Shown one piece after another: positions 1 through 12,448 of a stretch of 64,000 bases of DNA; positions within the stretch are counted from its first letter, which is position 1; every line of letters begins with the position of its first letter. This DNA is from Euglena gracilis (Eukaryota; Euglenida; Euglenophyceae; Euglenales), in contig CP154954.1 of NCBI GenBank assembly GCA_039621445.1, positions 16,386,140-16,450,139 on the forward strand, in the 5' to 3' direction. Made by a program: the position numbers and the translations under genes. The notes under the pieces are model-generated. The model had not been told where the DNA came from. It was given only the letters and a program-made list of their open reading frames with translations, and ran no database searches.

Positions 1-1682
1 ATCGAAAAATTCAAAATGTCTCGAGTTGAAAAAAGTAAAGAGGACCGCCTTCCACAACGCCCGATCGATCGGTATGCGCGGTTTGGGCCAACTCCTCGCC
101 TAGCCCGAGATACGGTCGTTTTGTGGTTTTGGGCCAGTTTTGCCAGTTTTGGCCATTTCGGGCCTGTTCCAGGCCCGAAACCGTAAATTGGCCGTATCTC
201 GGGCTAGACGAGGAGTTGGGACCCAAACCAGGGGGTCAATCATGAGGTTTGGGGGGGGGGGGTTGACCGTTTTTTGAGGTTCCCGGGGTCTGGTTGTGCA
301 ATTTTGGGCCAGTTTTGGGTACCCGGGGACCCCTGCGGGGGGTTGGAGGGCGGCTGGGCGAGGGGGGGATGGCAGGCAGGTTGGGACCCAAAATTTTGAA
401 AAAAATTTCTTTCCCTCAAAAACACTTTTTTTCACTTTAGAACATCAAAAAAAGTGTTTTTGAGCCAAAAAAATTAAACCGACCCGGCCCCCACCCCGGG
501 TGCGCCCCCCCCCCCCCCGGCCGGTGGACGTAGCCATTTTTGGGTCAAAAAGTCGAAAAAATTCGAAAAAATTTTTTGCCCAAAACCATGTTTTTTGACC
601 TCCTGGACCCGAAAAAAGTGTTTTCGAGCCGAAAATGAGCGTTTTTGGACCCCCGGCCTCCGTTTTGGGCCCGAAACCAATGGACGTTGGATCATTTTCA
701 TGTCAAAAAAGGAAAATTTCAGGGTCATTTTGGGGTCAAAAAAATCGAAAAATTCAAAATATCTCGAAGACGCGGAGTTGAGATAAAATAAAGAGGAACT
801 CATTCCACAACTTTGGGACGCCCGTTCGATCGGTATGCACGGTTTGGGCCAACTCCTCGCCTAGCCCGAATTACGCCCGTTTTGTGGTTTTGGGCCAGTT
901 TTGCCAGTTTTGGCCATTTCGGGCCCGTTCGGGGCCCGAAACCATAAATTGGCTATATCTCGGACTGGACGAGGAGTTGGGACCCAAACCAGGGGGTCAA
1001 TCCTCAGGTTTAGGGGGGGGGTTTAACCGTTTTTTGAGGTTCCCGGGGTCTGGTTGTGCGATTTTGGGCCATTTTTGGGTATTCGGGGACCCCTGCGGGG
1101 GGTCCGAGGGCGGATGGGCTTGGGAGGTCGGGAGGCAGGTCGGGACCTAAAATTTTAAAAAAATTTTTTTGCTCAAAAACACTTTTTTTCACTTCACAAC
1201 ATCAAAAAAAGTGTGTTTGAGCAAAAAAAAATTCCGACCCGGACTGCCCCCCACATGCCCCCCCCCCCCTGGCTGGGGCCCGCCCCGCTGGCCGGTGGTG
1301 CATTAAGCCATTTTTGGGTCAAAAAGTCGGAAAAATTCGAAAAAAATTGCCCAAAACCATGTTTTTTTGACCTCTCGGACCCGAAAAAAGTGTTTTCGAG
1401 CCAAAAATGAGTGTTTTTCGACCCTCCAGCGCCCCGTTTTGGGCCGCCAACCCATTGACTTTGGGTCAAAACTGGGCCAAAAAAAGTTGGGGAAAATCGA
1501 AAAAACCTTTTTTGCCCAAAACCACGTGTTTTTGCCTCCCAGACCCGGAAAAACTGTTTTTGACCCAAAAATGACCCTGCAATTTCACCAAAAAAAAAAG
1601 ACGGTAGACAACTTTTTTGCTCGGGCATATCTCCGGACTGGCGTGGAGTTGGGGTAACCCAAGGGCTCTGGAGAAACTAGGG

Positions 1683-1915
1683 ATCGTCCCCTAACCTATT
1701 GGCTATTCACTTTGGGGGCCAGGAAATCCAATCACATCGATAATCCTCGGGGGTCCTTGCCTACCCAGGGAGGGGGGGGCGGGGGGCGGGGGGGGGGGGG
1801 CGGGGTGGGGGGGCGGACCCCCCCCTCCGGCCCCGGTGGTAAGCTTCGCTCTTACTCTGAAGAGATAAGAGCTCAGCGGCCAGGGTGTGACGTAGAGCTG
1901 AGCTCTTTGGGAGAC
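1683..1915. repeat. Dispersed repeat segment with AAGCTTCGCTCTTACTC core
   Basis: This part of the satellite unit ('taagcttcgctcttac' followed by 'agataagagctcagcg') also occurs outside the array: near 18,020-18,065 and, more diverged, near 53,950-53,995. It is also in units 2 and 3 (4200-4265, 5712-5775). It therefore belongs to an older dispersed family that was captured in the tandem unit. Confidence 0.7.
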
Positions 1916-1916
1916 C

Positions 1917-1955
1917 ACCCTGGCCCGGCCCGGCCCGGCCCGGCCCGGCCGGCGG
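1917..1955. repeat. (CCCGG)n microsatellite inside satellite unit 1
   Basis: About seven CCCGG pentamers in a row. The same tract recurs in the other units at about 4284-4320 and 5796-5832 with slightly different copy numbers, as expected of replication slippage. Confidence 0.9.
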
Positions 1956-4900
1956 CTCGGCGGCCCAACCCAGGCCAGATACGGGGTTGAAAAACACTCA
2001 TTTTCGGGTCAAAAACACCCTTTCCTGGGTCTGGGAGGCAAAAACACGTGGTTTTGGGTAAAAAAAAATTTCGATTTTTTTTGACTTTTTTGACCGGAAA
2101 ATGACCCAAAGTCCAAAGGATTCGGGCCAAAAACGGGGTGCTGGCGGGTCGAGTGGCGCTCATTTTCGGCTCAAAAACACTTTTTCTGGGTCCGGGAGGC
2201 CAAAAAACATCATTTCGGGCAAAAATTTTTTTGATTTTTTTCGACCTTTTTGACCCGGTTTTGACCCAAAGTCCTTAAGATTTGGGCCCAAACCGGGGCT
2301 GGCGGGTCAAAAAACGCTCATTTTTTGGCTCAAAAACAGTTTTTCCGGGTCCGGGAGGCCAAAAAAAAAATGGTTTTGGGCGAAAAAAAACTTTCGATTT
2401 TTTTCGACTTTTTTTGGCCGAAAACGGCTAAGTGGGGATTGCAGGTCATTTTGGGGTCAAAAAATCGAAAAATTCAAAATGTCTCGAAAACGCTGCGGAG
2501 TTGAAAAAAAGTAAAGAGGACCGCCTTCCACAACGCCCGATCGATCGGTATGCGCGGTTTGGGCCAACTCCTCGCCTAGCCCGAGATACGGTCGTTTTGT
2601 GGTTTTGGGCCAGTTTTGCCAGTTTATGGCCATTTCGGGCCTGTTCCAGGCCCGAAACCGTAAATTGGCCGTATCTCGGGCTAGACGAGGAGTTGGGACC
2701 CAAACCAGGGGGTCAATCATGAGGTTTGGGGGGGGGGGGTTGACCGTTTTTTGAGGTTCCCGGGGTCTGGTTGTGCAATTTTGGGCCAGTTTTGGGTACC
2801 CGGGGACCCCTGCGGGGGGTTGGAGGGCGGCTGGGCGAGGGGGGGATGGCAGGCAGGTTGGGACCCAAAATTTTGAAAAAATTTCTTTCCCTCAAAAACA
2901 CTTTTTTTCACTTTAGAACATCAAAAAAAGTGTTTTTGAGCCAAAAAAATTAAACCGACCCGGACCCCGCCCTGGCTGCCCCCCCCCCCCCCCCCGGCCG
3001 GTGGACGTAGCCATTTTTGGGTCAAAAAGTCGAAAAAATTCGAAAAAAAAATTTGCCCAAAACCATGTTTTTTGACCTCCTGGACCCGAAAAAAGTGTTT
3101 TCGAGCCGAAAATGAGCGTTTTTGGACCCCCGGCCTCCGTTTTGGGCCCGAAACCAATGGACGTTGGATCATTTTCATGTCAAAAAAGGAAAATTTCAGG
3201 GTCATTTTGGGGTCAAAAAAATCGAAAAATTCAAAATATCTCGAAGACGCGGAGTTGAGATAAAATAAAGAGGAACTCATTCCACAACTTTGGGACGCCC
3301 GTTCGATCGGTATGCACGGTTTGGGCCAACTCCTCGCCTAGCCCGAGTTACGCCCGTTTTGTGGTTTTGGGCCAGTTTTGCCAGTTTTGGCCATTTCGGG
3401 CCCGTTCGGGGCCCGGAACCGTAAATTGGCTATATCTCGGACTGGACGAGGAGTTGGGACCCAAACCAGGGGGTCAATCCTCAGGTTGGGAGGTCGGGAG
3501 GCAGGTCGGGACCTAAAATTTTAAAAAAAATTTTTTTGCTCAAAAACACTTTTTTTCACTTCACAACGTCAAAAAAAGTGTGTTTGAGCAAAAAAAATTC
3601 CGACCCGGACTGCCCCCCACATGCCCCCCCCCCTGGCTGGGGCCCGCCCCGCTGGCCGGTGGTGTATTTAGCCATTTTTGGGTCAAAAAGTCGGAAAAAT
3701 TCGAAAAAAAATTGCCCAAAACCATGTTTTTTGACCTCTCGGACCCGAAAAAAGTGTTTTCGAGCCAAAAATGAGTGTTTTTCGACCCTCCAGCGCCCCG
3801 TTTTGGGCCGCCAACCCATTGACTTTGGGTCAAAACTGGGCCAAAAAAAGTTGGGAAAAATCGAAAAAACCTTTTTTGCCCAAAACCACGTGTTTTTGCC
3901 TCCCAGACCCGGAAAAACTGTTTTTGACCCAAAAATGACCCTGCAATTTCCCCAGAAAAAAAAGACGGTAGACAACTTTTTTGCTCGGGCATATCTCCGG
4001 ACTGGCGTGGAGTTGGGGTAACGCAAGGGCTCTGGAGAAACTAGGGATCGTCCCCTAACCTATTGGCTATCCACTTTGGGGGCCAGGAAATCCAATCACA
4101 TCGATAATCCTCGGGGGTCTTGCCTACCCAGGGAGGGGGGGCGGGGGGGGGGGGCCGGGGGGGGGGTGGGGGGGGAGGGTCGGACCCCCCCCCTCCGGCC
4201 CCGGTGGTAAGCTTCGCTCTTACTCTAAAGAGATAAGAGCTCAGCGGCCAGGGTGTGACGTAGAGCTGAGCTCTTTGGGAGACCACCCTGGCCCGGCCCG
4301 GCCCGGCCCGGCCCGGCCAGCGGCTCGGCGGCCCAACCCAGGCCGGATACGGGGTTGAAAAACACTCATTTTTGAGTCAAAAACACCCTTTCCTGGGTCT
4401 GGGAGGCAAAAACACGTGGTTTTGGGTAAAAAAAAATTTCGATTTTTTTTGACTTTTTTGACCGGAAAATGACCCAAAGTCCAAAGGATTCGGGCCAAAA
4501 ACGGGGTGCTGGCGGGTCGAGTGGCGCTCATTTTCGGCTCAAAACACTTTTTCTGGGTCCGGGAGGCCAAAAAACATCATTTCGGGCAAAATTTTTTTTG
4601 ATTTTTTTCGACCTTTTTGACCCGGTTTTGACCCAAAGTCCTTAAGATTTGGGCCCAAACCGGGGCTGGCGGGTCAAAAAACGCTCATTTTTTGGCTCAA
4701 AAACAGTTTTTCCGGGTCCGGGAGGCCAAAAAAACATGGTTTTGGGCGAAAAAAATCTTTCGATTTTTTTCGACTTTTTTTGGCCGAAAACGGCTAAGTG
4801 GGGATTGCAGGTCATTTTGGGGTCAAAAAATCGAAAAATTCAAAATGTCTCGAAAACGCTGCGGAGTTGAAAAAAAGTAAAGAGGACCGCCTTCCACAAC

Positions 4901-6234
4901 GCCCGATCGATCGGTATGCGCGGTTTGGGCCAACTCCTCGCCTAGCCCGAGATACGGTCGTTTGTGGTTTTGGGCCAGTTTTGCCAGTTTTGGCCATTTC
5001 GGGCCTGTTCCAGGCCCGAAACCGTAAATTGGCCGTATCTCGGGCTAGACGAGGAGTTGGGACCCAAACCAGGGGGTCAATCATGAGGTTTGGGGGGGGG
5101 GGGTTGACCGTTTTTTGAGGTTCCCGGGGTCTGGTTGTGCAATTTTGGGCCAGTTTTGGGTACCCGGGGACCCCTGCGGGGGGTTGGAGGGCGGCTGGGC
5201 GAGGGGGGGATGGCAGGCAGGTTGGGACCCAAAATTTTGAAAATTTTTTTTCGCTCAAAAACCGTAAAAACCAAGAGCCAAAAATGAGTGTTTTTCGACC
5301 CTCCAGCGCCCCGTTTTGGGCCGCCAACCCATTGACTTTGGGTCAAAACTGGGCCAAAAAAAGTTGGGAAAAATCGAAAAAACCTTTTTTGCCCAAAACC
5401 ACGTGTTTTTGCCTCCCAGACCCGGAAAAACTGTTTTTGACCCAAAAATGACCCTGCAATTTCCCCAGAAAAAAAAGACGGTAGACAACTTTTTTGCTCG
5501 GGCATATCTCCGGACTGGCGTGGAGTTGGGGTAACCCAAAGGCTCTGGAGAAACTAGGGATCGTCCCCTAACCTATTGGCTATTCACTTTGGGGGCCAGG
5601 AAATCCAATCACATCGATAATCCTCGGGGGTCTTGCCTACCCAGGGAGGGTGGGGCGGGGGCGGGGGGGGGGGGGGGGGGGGGGGGTCGGACCCCCCCCC
5701 TCCGGCCCCGGTGGTAAGCTTCGCTCTTACTCTAAAGAGATAAGAGCTCAGCGGCCAGGGTGTGACGTAGAGCTGAGCTCTTTGGGAGACCACCCTGGCC
5801 CGGCCCGGCCCGGCCCGGCCCGGCCCGGCCGGCGGCTCGGCGGCCCAACCCAGGCCGGGGACGGGGTTGAAAAACACTCATTTTCGGGTCAAAAACACCC
5901 TTTCCTGGGTCTGGGAGGCAAAAACACGTGGTTTTGGGTAAAAAAAATTTCGATTTTTTTTGACTTTTTTGACCGGAAAATGACCCAAAGTCCAAAGGAT
6001 TCTGACAATTCATTGGGGGGGTCAATGTCCCCGAGGAGTTGCGGAGGTCCCCAGAAACAACCTCACATTAATTTTTCCACGGACACTATCAGCACCTGCC
6101 TGGTGGCGTGGACCACCGATCCACCTTCTCCTTTCCTCCCAAAACCTGACCTGCTGATTTTGCACAATTCTGAAGAGGCATACCCCCCCTTCAATTTGCG
6201 ACGGACACAAACCCAAGGTATGTCAAGGCCCTAC

Positions 6235-6649
6235 TACCCCCCCCCCCTAGTCGTATGACCGGGTTCCTGCAGCCTGTGACCGGGGGGGGTGGTCATAACA
6301 CCCCCATAACCTGCAACCTGTGACCGGGGGGTGGTCATAGATGAGGGGGCGGTCGTAGAAGTGTGTGAAAACTGTCGCAAAATGGCAGATTTACCCCCCC
6401 CAAAATGTCCCATTTTTCAAAAATCCGGCGCTTCGCGCCGGCAGGGGGGACCTTATTTTGGGGGGGTCCATTTCATGGATTTTTGCTCGGACCGGCCAGG
6501 GGGGGGACTTATTTTTGGGGGTTAAATTTTTCGCAACCTGCAACCTGTGACCGGGGGGGGTGGTCATAACACCCCCATGACCTGCAACCTGTGACCGGGG
6601 GGTGGTCATAAATGAGGGGTGGTCGTACGACTAGGGGGGGGGGGGGGTA
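6235..6649. mobile_element. 415-bp MITE-like element with poly-C terminal inverted repeats
   Basis: The left end reads TA, a run of C, then TAGTCGTATGACC. The right end is its inverse: GG(T)CGTACGACTA, a G run, then TA. The element is bordered on both sides by CTAC (6231-6234 and 6650-6653), a possible target-site duplication, although the repeated TAC makes the exact edge ambiguous. Two near-identical internal blocks ('cctgcaacctgtgaccggggg' followed by 'tggtcataa') lie just inside each end. No transposase is encoded, so it would depend on another element. Confidence 0.65.
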
Positions 6650-6653
6650 CTAC

Positions 6654-8285
6654 CGATACTAAATGCCTGACTTTGCTGCGGTGGCCTGACTACCGTGTCG
6701 ACATAGTGGTGCCCTGATTCACATTGGTGTGAAATAACACGTGTGGCCCACACTGTCCATCGGCTGGGGAGAGGCCAATGGCAAATAATCGCAGAAGGGA
6801 GCCAACATTGCTGCCCAGAATCCCCGGAAAGGGAAATTTCCCCTGCGGATTCGAGGAGTGGCTGGGGTTCTCAGCAAGACGGGCTGTCCTGGCACGGTGG
6901 ACAGGCCACGCGTGGCACAGGGCGGGGTGCTAATGGGTCAAAAAAAAGCCAATACTGGGGGAGGGCAAGAGAGACAGAACCACATGGGTTGGCACAGTGG
7001 CAGCACAGGGTTGGCTTGTCTCATATTCATATGCAAAATTTGCAATTTGCCACCCCGGTGCCTGTGCATTGCCTTTCAGGGTTTCTCCTGTTTCCGTGCT
7101 GGCCGAGGCCAAAATGTATCCGTGATTTTCAGTGATTTTCCGTGAATTTCCTTTTTTTATTTTTTTTAAAAAGTCAAAAATCATATTCCATATCAAATCA
7201 TATCCCTCTGCCTCATCCGTGAATATCCGTGAATTTTTGCGATTGCTGTAAAAATGGTCTCCCGCCTTTTTCCGTGATCCTCCATGAATTTCAATTAATT
7301 TCCTTTTCAGGAAGTGGAAGGATCCCTGTGCTATTACGCCGTTGAAAAACGATTCTCTTCGTTTCACATCATCACCAAGAAGGAAAAATTACTTTTCCAA
7401 TTACAAATAAATCACATCACCAGAAAACTTAAAAAAGCATGGGGGTAGGTCGGTGCGAAAAAGAATTAGCCTCCTCCAAAAAAACTGGTGACTTAATCCT
7501 GAGGACATTCGGAGGAATCGTTTCTGATTGAAGCGAGCAATGCTTCTGCTTGAGCAGTGTTCAGTGGTGGTCCTGCCCACCCCGGCATGCCAACTGTAGG
7601 TTGCATGCTGGTCCGCCTGTATGGAGGCAAAAAAAGAACAGCGCACGAACGTAGAAATTGAACATCACAAGTATTAGCAAAACCTTTTTCAAAATTGCTG
7701 AAGAGTTGGGGAAAGACTTCAGAACGGGTGGCTGATGTTTCTTTGGGTGAACATCTGGAAAAGAATTTTGATTTTCGCCGAAATAATGGTGACACCACTT
7801 TTCAAAATACATTGTTCAGAGTTTCATCAGAGAATGCATCGTCCATTCATTACAATACATCGTCCAGAATCAAATATTTCATATCTGAAGAATTAAAGCA
7901 GACAACAAAACGTCATTCCTTTCCCCGTCCAGCCTCACCCCTGTGACTCTCCAGTCCACAAGGGGACAGTTGGTGCAGCAAAAGTATTGAAACCACCGCG
8001 GGTGCCATTCACACAAGGGGGGGAATTTCGGACCAGGAAACAGCATTTTGCAATCCAGCGAAGCAACCCTGGCATCTTCTCTCTCTGCCTGTGGTGTGAG
8101 TTGACCGAGTCAAAATTGGCCAAGGGGCCAAACGGTGCGACTGTGTGTGTGGTGACTGCAGGCGAGAGGGCTGCGAAGTGTCCGCTAGGCAGGAACCCCG
8201 CGCCAGTTAATCCTAACCAGGCCACTGAAGCCTGGGTTTGGCTGCGCAGGGCAGGCTCCACACCGTAGGGCAGGGAGGTGCTTGA
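6654..8285. other. No supportable gene; ordinary-composition spacer
   Basis: The longest frames here are about 100-145 codons. They start arbitrarily and show no recognisable domain, repeat or intron signal. I see no RNA gene or clear repeat except short 'gtgaatttccgtgaa' words near 7120-7290, which are probably simple decayed repeats. Confidence 0.5.
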
Positions 8286-8295
8286 CCCGGGTTTG

Positions 8296-8590
8296 GGGGG
8301 GAGGGGGTGGTGTTGAGTGCCAGGCAATCCGACCTGAACCTGGAGCAGAGTTTTTTTAAAGCCGGGGGGGGGGGGGGGCCCCCCCCGCCCACCCACCCCC
8401 TGGGCCACCCGGGGGGGGGGGGGTTCCGGAGCCACTCAAAAATCGCGGGAAATTCCAAAAATAGCACCTTTTCAAAAACTCTCGGCGCCTTCGGCACCGA
8501 AAAGTATATCCCACTCCCCCCTAGGGGCCCGGGGGGGGGGGGGGGGGCTCAGCCGGACCCACCCACCCTACCCCCCCCCGGGGGTCCACG
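8296..8590. repeat. G/C homopolymer-rich block
   Basis: Alternating G and C runs (8-16 bases) flank a short stretch with 'ctcggcgccttcggcaccg'. This hairpin, with a CTTCGG-type loop, also occurs near 20,685 and 32,085. The block resembles decayed foldback elements found elsewhere in the window. No coding content is supportable. Confidence 0.5.
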
Positions 8591-8798
8591 ACTAAAAAAA
8601 ACCCCTGACCTGGAGGAAGTTGGAAGTTCAGTGCCAAAATGTGCACATTTTCTGAGTGGTGCTGTAGCAAACCCGTCAGTGTGCCTAATGTGGTGCCCAG
8701 GAGCCTGATTCTCACAAACCAAGGGGTGGGGAGCGGAGTTCTGGGTGCTGTCCAGGGAGACACCCCCCCCCTCGGTTGCAGCTTCTCCCCCTTGAACT

Positions 8799-8833
8799 TG
8801 ACACGCCAAAATACGGGTGAAATGCGGCCAATA
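8799..8833 (+). repeat. Partial copy of the TTGACACGCCAAAATACGGG dispersed repeat
   Basis: 'cttgacacgccaaaatacggg' matches the starts of fuller copies near 19,160 and 27,470. The G-run hairpin that follows in those copies is missing here. Confidence 0.6.
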
Positions 8834-8899
8834 AGGCGCCAGTGTATGAATGTTGCGCCTTAATATCGAGCCTGATAATAAATTTGGCTGGAGGAACAT

Positions 8900-11100
8900 C
8901 TAGTTGTCCAGATTTTCAGCAGTCATTTTTCTGCCTCACGTCAATGTCCTGACATTTTCAGTTCGAACGAAAACAATGGATAAAAAAAATTCGCCAAAAC
9001 AGAAACCACCACTTCAGCACAGGGGAGAGAACAATGGGATAAAAAAAATAATTCCTGCAGACAGAAGCCACCACTTCAGCATGAGAGAGGGTGACGAACG
9101 AGTCAGTCGCTCAGAGATTTTAAAAAAAAAGCATCACATCGGTCAGCCACCTCCCTCACATGAAAATAACCCGTTGGGAAAATACACTCTGGGGTGGGTC
9201 ACCTCGCAGACAGCCTGAGGAAGCCTCAGCAAGCTGGAAAGCGTTGGGAGAGGATATCCCACCATCCTTTCCTGCCCCTTGGTTCCATCTTTACCCAGCC
9301 TCCCCACTCCGGAAACTGTCCCCAGACAAATCAGCAAGCACCGATGTAGGAGGCAGGCCAGCAAGTACGGAGAGGGGGGGTGAGGCTGGGTGACAGGGAA
9401 AAAAGTCAAAAAAAATTCGACCGCCGGCAGACAGAAAATCCGACAACACAATTTTTCGCAAGTTTGGGATAAGCTTGAAAGCAATGTTCGGAGTTTTTTT
9501 CAACTCAGGAATCTGCTTCTTCAAGAAATAAGTGAAAAATTTCAAACAATCGTTGGGAGACAAGATGCGGGGAGAGAGGAGGACAGGTGCCCCCAATGAA
9601 GACAGGTTGGCGAATATGGAGGGAAGAGAACAGGCTCCCTGGGGGGATTCCAACCTCAGAGTTTTTCAAAGGAACTTCATTGAATTTTAACCTCGACATG
9701 TTGGCCAGTATCTGGGGACCTGGCAGTTTCGTTGGTGGGCTGCTGACAGGTTCTCGGTCATGACAGCTTACTGAGAGGGGGGTGACGGCCAATTCTTCGA
9801 CCCATTTCTGGAAACGTCTTTCTGCAACCAAGCTCCAAAACTTTGGAAATTCTGCATCATGCCCTTGCTCCAACTTTACACCTTCCACCCAGAATGGGTT
9901 GGAAAAGAAACCTCACGAACATTTTTTTCCAACCTCTGCAAACCGCCGCTAATCAGACCACCACCGCCACCCCCATTTCCAAGTCAGGTCTGGTTGCAAG
10001 GAAGGAGCGCTCAAAAGGCATGCTAGGTTGCCCACCAATCGCACTCTGTTCTCTGGGAGAGAAAACATATAACAGGGCCATGACAGGCATGCATGTGAAT
10101 GAGCCGCGCGTCGGAGAGGGGTTGGACATTGCACAGCAGCTCTCCACTGGACCAGGCGTAAGCTACATCCCCACAGGGAAAAATTAGGGGGAAAGATGGG
10201 AAATAATTCCAAGCTTCTTTTTACCAAACTCTGGGGGAGGGGATGCCTAGCAGGCTTCAGTTTACCAACTCTGGGGGAGGGGGGGGGTCGGTCCTGTAAT
10301 AAAAAAAAAGCGCTTACCTGTACCGGTGGTGCAAGCTTCCTTCAAAAATCTTGGAAGGGTCATTCGTCAGTGAAGAGGCAATACACAACACAGCAACAGA
10401 AAATAGACGCCGACACACCAGCGTTGAGGCAGAAGTTGACGCCATCCCAACTCAAGCAAGGTCAGGTATTTTGATATGTCTACATTATACTGCTGCTCCG
10501 ACAGCGCCTGGGTTAAGTAGTTCTGCAATAAAATTGGCTAGGTGGTATGACCTCCAGGGGGCTGGGAGCCATGGCAGGAGGTGGGCGATTTTGACGGTGT
10601 CACAATTTGGACCTTACACTGGCATGGATTCTGTGTCTGTTGCAGGAGGATCAAAAGAGCTCATGCATAGTGTGTGGATGAAGAGCAAGAAAAAAAAACT
10701 TTCTGTTTCATTGGCCTCACAATTACGGGATGCGATCAGAACAGTGACGGGTTTCTTCTTCCGCTAAAAGCCGGGTTGAACAGACTGACTATTCATTTGC
10801 AACTCAACCACTGCGGAAATGCGGCACGACTCACCTGGTGCCACGTCCAATTTTGACGGCAAACCATCCGGCACCCTTTGAAACCTGGCACGTGTACTCC
10901 ACCACAATTCTGTCAACAGAAAATGCTCGAGATTTTGTTGTTAAAATCATTCTTTGGGGTTGTAACGAGCAGATTTTTTCCACACATCCTGAGTAATTGT
11001 CCCGTTATGCAAATTAAGCTGAGATGGTGCCAAATCGAACGCTCTTATTCTGTTGTGCCGGCAAAAGTTCTCTGATGCGATAAAATCCATGTTCCTTTGC
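8900..11100. other. No supportable gene between 8.9 and 11.1 kb
   Basis: Mixed-composition DNA with short frames on both strands and no domain or repeat that I recognise. The palindromic word 'tttgcgcaattgc' near 11,097-11,110 is noted because it matches the B-type palindrome of the elements downstream and marks the left side of the gene 1 relic. Confidence 0.45.
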
Positions 11101-11203
11101 GCAATTGCACAAAAGAACATAGCACAAACATTCCAAGAAGAATGTACAATTGTTAAACTAACACACTGAACCTTTTTTTTGTTTGGGCACTGCAAATTCT
11201 GTA

Positions 11204-11520
11204 ATGATGTCGCAAAGCAGCCGGTCCCACCGTCGCGGTATGCGGACTACGCCTGCCTCTGCCAAAATGGGGAAGATCCTGGGCAGATGCGTCCAGGAGC
11301 ACTTCGTGGAGGGCTATGAGGTGTTTGTGGCCAATGCCCAGATGACCCCTACTGAACTTAATCATCCAGATGCCCACACCCAGGTCCTGCTGATTACCAA
11401 CAGCGCCTGCTTGGAGTACCTGCTGGTGGAGTTGTGATGGCAGCTGCGACTCAACTGGACAGAGTTGCTGCTGCGGGATGCCTAGGTCCTGTACCGTACA
11501 GTGCGCCACCGCGACTGCCC
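11204..11520 (+). pseudogene. Element gene 1, copy A, 5' part (inactivated)
   Basis: From an ATG at 11,204 the frame reads SRSHRRG and then a block (GKILGRCVQEHF, GYEVFVANAQ) that aligns with ARKVLGQLVKAHF, SYEEFVAAV in the intact-looking copy at 35,080. The frame is broken by TGA at ~11,435 and TAG at ~11,488. Homology continues past both stops (TELLLRDA-VLYRTVRHRDCP against IELLLKDAWAVYRALRQHACP), so these are inactivating mutations or, for TAG, possibly read-through. The copy is interrupted exactly at 11,521 by a Tc1-like element and resumes at 12,926. Function is unknown; see copies B (35,080) and C (45,248). Confidence 0.7.
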
Positions 11521-11678
11521 TACAGGTTGCCAACACAAAAAAACATACCCCCCCCCTGACAGCACAAAAAAACATACCCCCCATCTGGTGAGTAAAGCTA
11601 TAAGCAGCAATGCGGCGAATCAAGCGCTGGATTTGCCGCGAATGCAACCGTCATGCAAAAGGGCGGGGTATGGGAAGG

Positions 11679-11900
11679 TCAGTAGTGGGTGTGTCCACCG
11701 CGAGCCGCAATGACAGCCCGCATGCGGTTAGGCATGCTGTCATAAAATGCTTTGACCTGTTCGGGGGAGATTTCTGCGAAGGCAGCTTGCAGAGCCGACC
11801 ACAAATGGTCTTTGCCCGCAAACACATGCCCACGCAACTTGTGCAGCACCATGGCGGAAACGCCTGGTGTTTGCACGCCAATATTCGACATATTCACAAT
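11679..11900 (-). pseudogene. Tc1-like transposase, C-terminal end
   Basis: The minus-strand frame ends with MPNRMRAVIAARGGHTHY and a TGA. This is the recognisable last segment of Tc1-family transposases (SMPRR..AVI.A.GG.T.Y), preceded by KDHLWSALQAAF and EISPEQVKAFYDS, which also fit. The segment joining it to the catalytic DDE core is on the opposite strand (11,920-12,050), so the gene was rearranged after insertion. Confidence 0.75.
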
Positions 11901-11919
11901 CCATTGTGCAGGACTGCGG

Positions 11920-12050
11920 GCTACCGCTTCCAGCAGGACGGGGCTTCTCCCCACCGTGCGCGGAGTACCACAGCGTGGATGAGGTGGAAGCGAGTGCTGC
12001 GCTTCAACGGAGGGGTTTGGCCACCACAGTCGCCAGACCTTAACCCCATT
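11920..12050 (+). pseudogene. Tc1-like transposase catalytic-core fragment, inverted relative to its own gene
   Basis: The plus strand encodes YRFQQDGASPHRA followed by WPPQSPDLNPI. These are the signature motifs around the second and third catalytic acidic residues of Tc1-type DDE transposases. The N- and C-terminal parts of the same gene are on the minus strand, so this ~130-bp piece is inverted. It stops at 12,050, where a dispersed repeat begins. Confidence 0.85.
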
Positions 12051-12256
12051 CGGACTTACCGGGGAGCTGCTGCATGAGGCTGAACGGCGCGGCCATGTGG
12101 TTTGGGGGGGGGGGGGCGGTGGCGGAGGCTAGCCGGAGAACCCTGTCAGGGGAAGAGCAGGGGTGGTTAGGCCTGAGATCTCTGGTCTCCAGGGAAACCA
12201 CGGGCTGGCACCCCGTGCCCCCTTTTTGCTAGGGGAAAGAATTGTTACCAAACCCA
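12051..12256 (+). repeat. Dispersed repeat copy inserted in the Tc1 relic
   Basis: Starting at 'cggacttaccggggagctgc' the next ~205 bp are almost identical to 25,823-26,028. The first ~60 bp also match 62,465-62,522. The shared edge 'gaattgttaccaaacccaaa' marks the right end. Its copy number in one window (three) suggests a short mobile or retroposed repeat. Confidence 0.8.
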
Positions 12257-12448
12257 AACTGTTCACCGAGGACAGTAATGGCTTCCTTGCTGCGGTTTGG
12301 CAGCACAAGCCCGCCTTCCGTAGAATTGTACGGATGAATTCTGGAGATGGTTTTGGCGGTATCTGAAATTCACAAAAAAAGCATATGCATAACGATTGAC
12401 AAACACGCCTTAACCACTGCCCCTGCTGGACGGGCTAACAATGCGGTG

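Larger units (their letters stand above)
1..6002. repeat. Tandem array of ~2.4 kb satellite-like units (two near-full copies plus one shortened copy)
   Basis: The sequence from about position 1 recurs almost identically from about 2465 and again from about 4827, giving units of ~2.46 kb and ~2.36 kb. The third unit is shortened: near 5243-5280 it jumps from the equivalent of ~1160 to the equivalent of ~1400 in unit 1. It ends at ~6002, where the text departs from the other units. Each unit is itself built from older sub-repeats: the block with 'gccaactcctcgcctagccc' and the phrase 'gacgaggagttggga' occur twice per unit. Runs of G or C of 8-20 bases, A/T runs and frequent 'tttttggg' words make all six frames long by accident. 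I see no coding signal. Unit 1 may continue left of the window. Confidence 0.9.

Noticed and set aside
1-6000. Many 60-200-codon frames with FWVKKSEKF-like phrases
   Set aside because: They arise in all frames from the same satellite words (TTTTTGGG, CAAAAA), repeat with the array and show no codon bias.
11097-11110. B-type palindrome at gene 1 copy A taken as proof of a third intact element
   Set aside because: Only one or two weak matches (11,097 and 13,667) occur. No terminal repeats and no gene 2 are present, so only a relic can be claimed.
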